NCBI RefSeq assembly: GCF_001653715.1 | Contig: NZ_LWHQ01000008.1 | Span: forward strand, 48,496-112,495 | Length of the DNA: 64,000 nucleotides | Direction of reading: 5' to 3' | Source of the DNA: Methylobacterium platani | GTDB lineage: Bacteria; Pseudomonadota; Alphaproteobacteria; Rhizobiales; Beijerinckiaceae | Shown: piece by piece, positions 63,264 to 64,000 of the stretch | Position numbering within the stretch: the stretch's first letter is position 1 | Layout: each line of letters begins with the position of its first letter | Program-made: the position numbers and the translations under genes | The notes under the pieces: generated by a model | What the model was told of the DNA's origin: nothing | Seen by the model: the letters and a program-made list of their open reading frames with translations, nothing else | Database searches by the model: none

Positions 63264-63848
63264 ATGCAAGCCTATTTAGCGCTCTCAGACGGTGACGGTG
63301 ATTTCGTGGTCGCCCAGAAGCAGGAGTTCTGCAGCTTCTGGGACGGCATGATTCGCGATAGGCAACTCGTCAACCAAGCGGGACAATGGTGCTTCCCGGG
63401 CGGCAAAGTCGAGCCCGGGGAGAACGCGATCACGGCCGCGCTCAGGGAGTTCCAGCAGGAAACCGGCATCGAGACCGGCGGCTGGGCGCCTCGCTGCAGC
63501 ATCGCCTTCGACTACAAATCCGACACCAACAACGTGGTGTTCAGCCTCGTCCACTGCACCATTCCCTCCAGTCAGACGATCAGCGTGACGGGGATCAACC
63601 GCCTGATCGAGAAAAACATTTCAGGCAGTCAAGGCCGCCCGACCGGGGCGCTGGTCACCGACTGGGAATTGCAGCGTACGATCATGGTGCCGAGAAAGAT
63701 CCTGCCGAACATCCTGGGCGTCCGCGTCGCCGTCGGCGACGAGGCCAAGCGTGCGATCGCCAAGCTTCGCCCCAACGATCACAGCCAGGCGATCGACTGG
63801 TACGGCTGGATGGCCGAGGCCTTGAACAAGAACGCGCCGCAATCCTAG
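63264..63848 (+). CDS. Nudix hydrolase-like protein
   Basis: 194-residue Nudix protein. The Nudix box near residues 47-69 reads GKVEPGE-x7-REFQQETGI. The central E-E pair of the consensus (REUxEE) is Q65-E66, so one metal ligand is changed. A C-terminal RTIMVPRKILPNI segment follows. Substrate unknown. The ATG has only a weak ribosome-binding site, while a strong one lies 153 bases upstream in the same frame. Base composition is lower in G+C than the surrounding genes. Confidence 0.75.
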   Translation: MQAYLALSDGDGDFVVAQKQEFCSFWDGMIRDRQLVNQAGQWCFPGGKVEPGENAITAALREFQQETGIETGGWAPRCSIAFDYKSDTNNVVFSLVHCTIPSSQTISVTGINRLIEKNISGSQGRPTGALVTDWELQRTIMVPRKILPNILGVRVAVGDEAKRAIAKLRPNDHSQAIDWYGWMAEALNKNAPQS

Positions 63849-63954
63849 ACGGCGGGCCGCCGCGCGCCGGCAGTTCGGACCTCGGGCGCGGCGGTCGACC
63901 ACCGTGCCGGGCCCGTTCCACGGGCTCCGGCGAGTGCGCCGATCGGACGCCGCG

Positions 63955-64000
63955 TCACCCCTCCGTCCGCGCCGCCTTGAGCCGGTAGAGCGCGTCGAGC
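63955..64000 (-). CDS. 3' end of a gene running out of the window (partial)
   Basis: A minus-strand frame reads LDALYRLKAARTEG then TGA at 63,955. Codon use looks like a real C-terminus, but only 15 residues are available, so the product cannot be named. Confidence 0.35.
   Translation of the reverse strand, partial: LDALYRLKAARTEG

Overview
The window looks like chromosome of a Methylobacterium-type alphaproteobacterium (Hyphomicrobiales). The evidence is very high G+C with strong G/C third-position bias, an alphaproteobacterial gene order around pyrB/plsY/dprA/topA, AmpG and PepA homologues in familiar form, CtrA-like TTAA-N7-TTAA sites, a LOV histidine kinase next to a response regulator, and many PAS and PilZ proteins. 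Genus is an inference from overall resemblance, not from a search. No rRNA, CRISPR array, transposase or phage module was found.

Layout. 1-12.1 kb: polyprenyl diphosphate synthase, a DUF2007 protein and a tRNA-type methyltransferase. A minus-strand operon pyrB-hicA-hicB-pyrC'-plsY-dprA follows, in which the dihydroorotase has lost metal ligands and a HicAB toxin-antitoxin pair is inserted. topA reads divergently, then an MFS transporter overlaps ruvX tail to tail. 12.2-17.4 kb: a UPF0173 hydrolase, a small protein behind a consensus CtrA site, and the Glu/Asp-tRNA amidotransferase genes gatC-gatA-(membrane protein)-gatB. 17.4-25.3 kb: two exported proteins, a DNA-repair pair (radical SAM protein plus a DUF4130-UdgX fusion), a Gfo/Idh/MocA oxidoreductase and a D-amino-acid PLP enzyme divergent from a LysR regulator.

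25.3-40 kb: a DsbD/ScsB-like thiol-disulfide transporter, an MFS exporter, a ModE-like regulator, two L,D-transpeptidases (one with a degenerate active-site motif), a Crp/Fnr regulator with an FNR/FixK-type box upstream, two convergent PAS paralogues, a DUF2254 membrane protein, PilZ proteins and a polysaccharide deacetylase. 40.2-47.6 kb: a tight operon of a split transketolase, an epimerase-glycosyltransferase fusion and a polytopic membrane protein, then two methyltransferases. This looks like a surface-glycan or glycolipid locus. 47.7-48 kb: two identical tRNA-Arg(ACG) genes.

48-64 kb: an aldehyde dehydrogenase, PilZ and DoxX proteins, a HerA-like ATPase, a glutathione S-transferase, an orphan sulfonate-binding protein, a TadD lipoprotein, leucyl aminopeptidase, an EcsC protein, AmpG, a LOV histidine kinase with its response regulator, and an AT-rich patch carrying a Nudix gene whose apparent N-terminal extension is cut by one in-frame TGA.

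The best candidates for something unusual are the split-transketolase/epimerase-GT operon with a shared upstream motif, the UdgX/radical SAM pair, the dead dihydroorotase with embedded HicAB, the LOV kinase lacking the usual flavin-contacting glutamine, the interrupted Nudix gene, and a possible small RNA near 50.2 kb.
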